Source: Annona cherimola
Taxonomy: Eukaryota > Streptophyta > Magnoliopsida > Magnoliales > Annonaceae
Direction of reading: 5' to 3'
Assembly: GCA_030490835.1 (NCBI GenBank)
Contig: CM059975.1
Span: 34,008,133 to 34,072,132 of the forward strand
Length of the DNA stretch: 64,000 bases
The notes under the pieces were generated by a model, which was given only the letters and a program-made list of their open reading frames with translations, did no database searches and had not been told where the DNA came from. Below are positions 62,997 through 64,000 of the stretch, one piece after another. The position numbers and the translations under genes are program-made. Position 1 is the first letter of the stretch. The number at the start of each line of letters is the position of its first letter.

Positions 62997-63212
62997 TCAT
63001 ATGTCCTCCTCATCTCTCTTCGTGCGTGCCTGCCCTCTCACGCCCTCGTCGGTAGTCTGCGTCGCCGCTGGAGAAGATAGAGAAGCAGAGCCATAAATCA
63101 CTCTCCATTTCCCTTCTGTTCTCTGTAATCTCCATATCTCCCAAACACGTCCGAGTTTTCCTGGAATTTCAGTTGTTTTGTACCTTTTTCCTGGCGTGGG
63201 CGCTCCTCCAGC
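62997..63212 (+). other. Possible 5' end of an unseen gene
   Basis: Pyrimidine-rich, CpG-containing DNA (CTCCTCATCTCTCTTCGTGC, then TCTCTGTAATCTCC) looks like a plant 5' leader on the + strand. It is followed at once by a hAT-type MITE, then unresolved sequence to the window end. No start codon with a long frame is seen, so this is only a hint. Confidence 0.3.
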
Positions 63213-63782
63213 TAGGGGTGTTAATGGTCGTGGTCAACCCGTTAACCCGCTCGTTCAACCCGTTAATAAATGGGTTTGGGTTGGGATTTTTGAATAAATG
63301 GGTTATGATCCGCCAACCTGTTCAACCATTTAATTAAATAAACGGATTAGGGTTGAGGTTTCGCAACCCGTCAACCCGTCCAACCCGTTTATTTAACTCG
63401 TCCAACCCGTTCAACCCGTATAACTCATTTAATATAATATATTATAATATTTATAATATTTATAATAGGAATTGACATTAAAGAGATGACTTGAGATTTG
63501 CGCTGATGTTTTCAAGCTAAAATAAATTAAATTCAAGTATGTGAACTTCGAATTATTTAATTTATTTAAATTTACAGATCTTATTGAAGATTTTAGCATG
63601 AAAATTAGTAACAAACACAACCCGTTAACAACCCGTTAACCAGTTTATTAAATGGGTTGTAAATGGGTTAGGGTTGAAGTTTTTTAAATGAGTTAATAAA
63701 CGGATTAGGGTTGAGATATATTAAATGAGTTAGGATTAGGATTAGGCTCCAACCCGTTCAACCCGATCCGTTAACACCCCTA
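63213..63782. mobile_element. hAT-type MITE, 570 bp
   Basis: Exact 12-bp inverted termini TAGGGGTGTTAA and TTAACACCCCTA, flanked by CCTCCAGC (63205-63212) and CCTCTAGC (63783-63790), an 8-bp duplication with one mismatch. Subterminal AACCCGTTCAACCCG repeats on both sides. No transposase. Confidence 0.88.
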
Positions 63783-64000
63783 CCTCTAGCAGAGCTGAGG
63801 TTCAGGATCAATATGCTGAAATGAAATTGGTCATATACTACTATAGATTCACTAAAATGGACATCCAACCAATTAACTCTGCAATTCCATGGATGCCCAG
63901 AAGCGACACTGCCCAACATGCAGCACGGAATTCCAAAGACATCCAAACAATCAAACTAGAGAAGGTAGAAGTCGAACACGAACAGAAGCAGCATTATCAA
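63783..64000. other. Window end, no feature recognised
   Basis: Balanced-composition DNA with no clear coding frame or repeat. It could belong to the gene hinted at upstream. Confidence 0.3.

Noticed and set aside
1..64000. CRISPR arrays, operons, phage or bacterial islands
   Set aside because: Spliced plant genes and plant transposons fill the window; the tandem repeats have no spacer structure.

Overview
This is nuclear DNA from a flowering plant. It is AT-rich, its genes have canonical GT-AG introns, and it is dense in transposon debris. I support three protein-coding genes: a SWEET sugar transporter (+ strand, 797-3349), a small plant protein of unknown function (- strand, coding part 8594-9103), and the complete DNA-damage checkpoint kinase ATR (+ strand, 40252-59217, about 2,762 residues in 15 inferred exons). 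I cannot place the species. The gene set fits any angiosperm, and nothing points to a grass.

Layout. 1-3.4 kb: SWEET gene with a SINE pair and a Tourist-like MITE in intron 3. 4.15-6.71 kb: a solo LTR with a matching 5-bp target duplication, holding a minisatellite and a (TA)n tract. 7.3-14.4 kb: the minus-strand gene, with a probable 5' UTR and promoter near 14.2-14.5 kb and a TE-filled stretch between. 15.2-20.5 kb: an LTR element with about 1.06-kb LTRs and a non-coding interior. 20.5-26.6 kb: decayed MITEs and long inverted-repeat elements, with one SINE nested in a MITE. 26.7-33.2 kb: a decayed Ty1/copia element on the minus strand with both LTRs. 33.2-40 kb: more MITEs, two solo LTRs of one family in opposite orientation, and a Mutator-type MITE with an exact 9-bp target duplication. 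40.2-59.2 kb: ATR. Its introns 5 and 10 carry two inverted-repeat elements, MITEs, an RTE-type LINE 3' end and a Ty3/gypsy integrase plus LTR fragment. 59.2-64 kb: intergenic DNA with a foldback element and two hAT-like elements that interrupt GC-richer, gene-like sequence.

The three genes have no evident joint function; they are ordinary unlinked plant genes. I found no new gene system. The interesting content is how the repeats are built: target duplications that can be read directly, nested insertions, many long-TIR foldback elements, and LTR elements sharing a layout without coding capacity. Exon borders were read by eye from splice consensus, reading frame and family knowledge. No alignment or transcript data were available.
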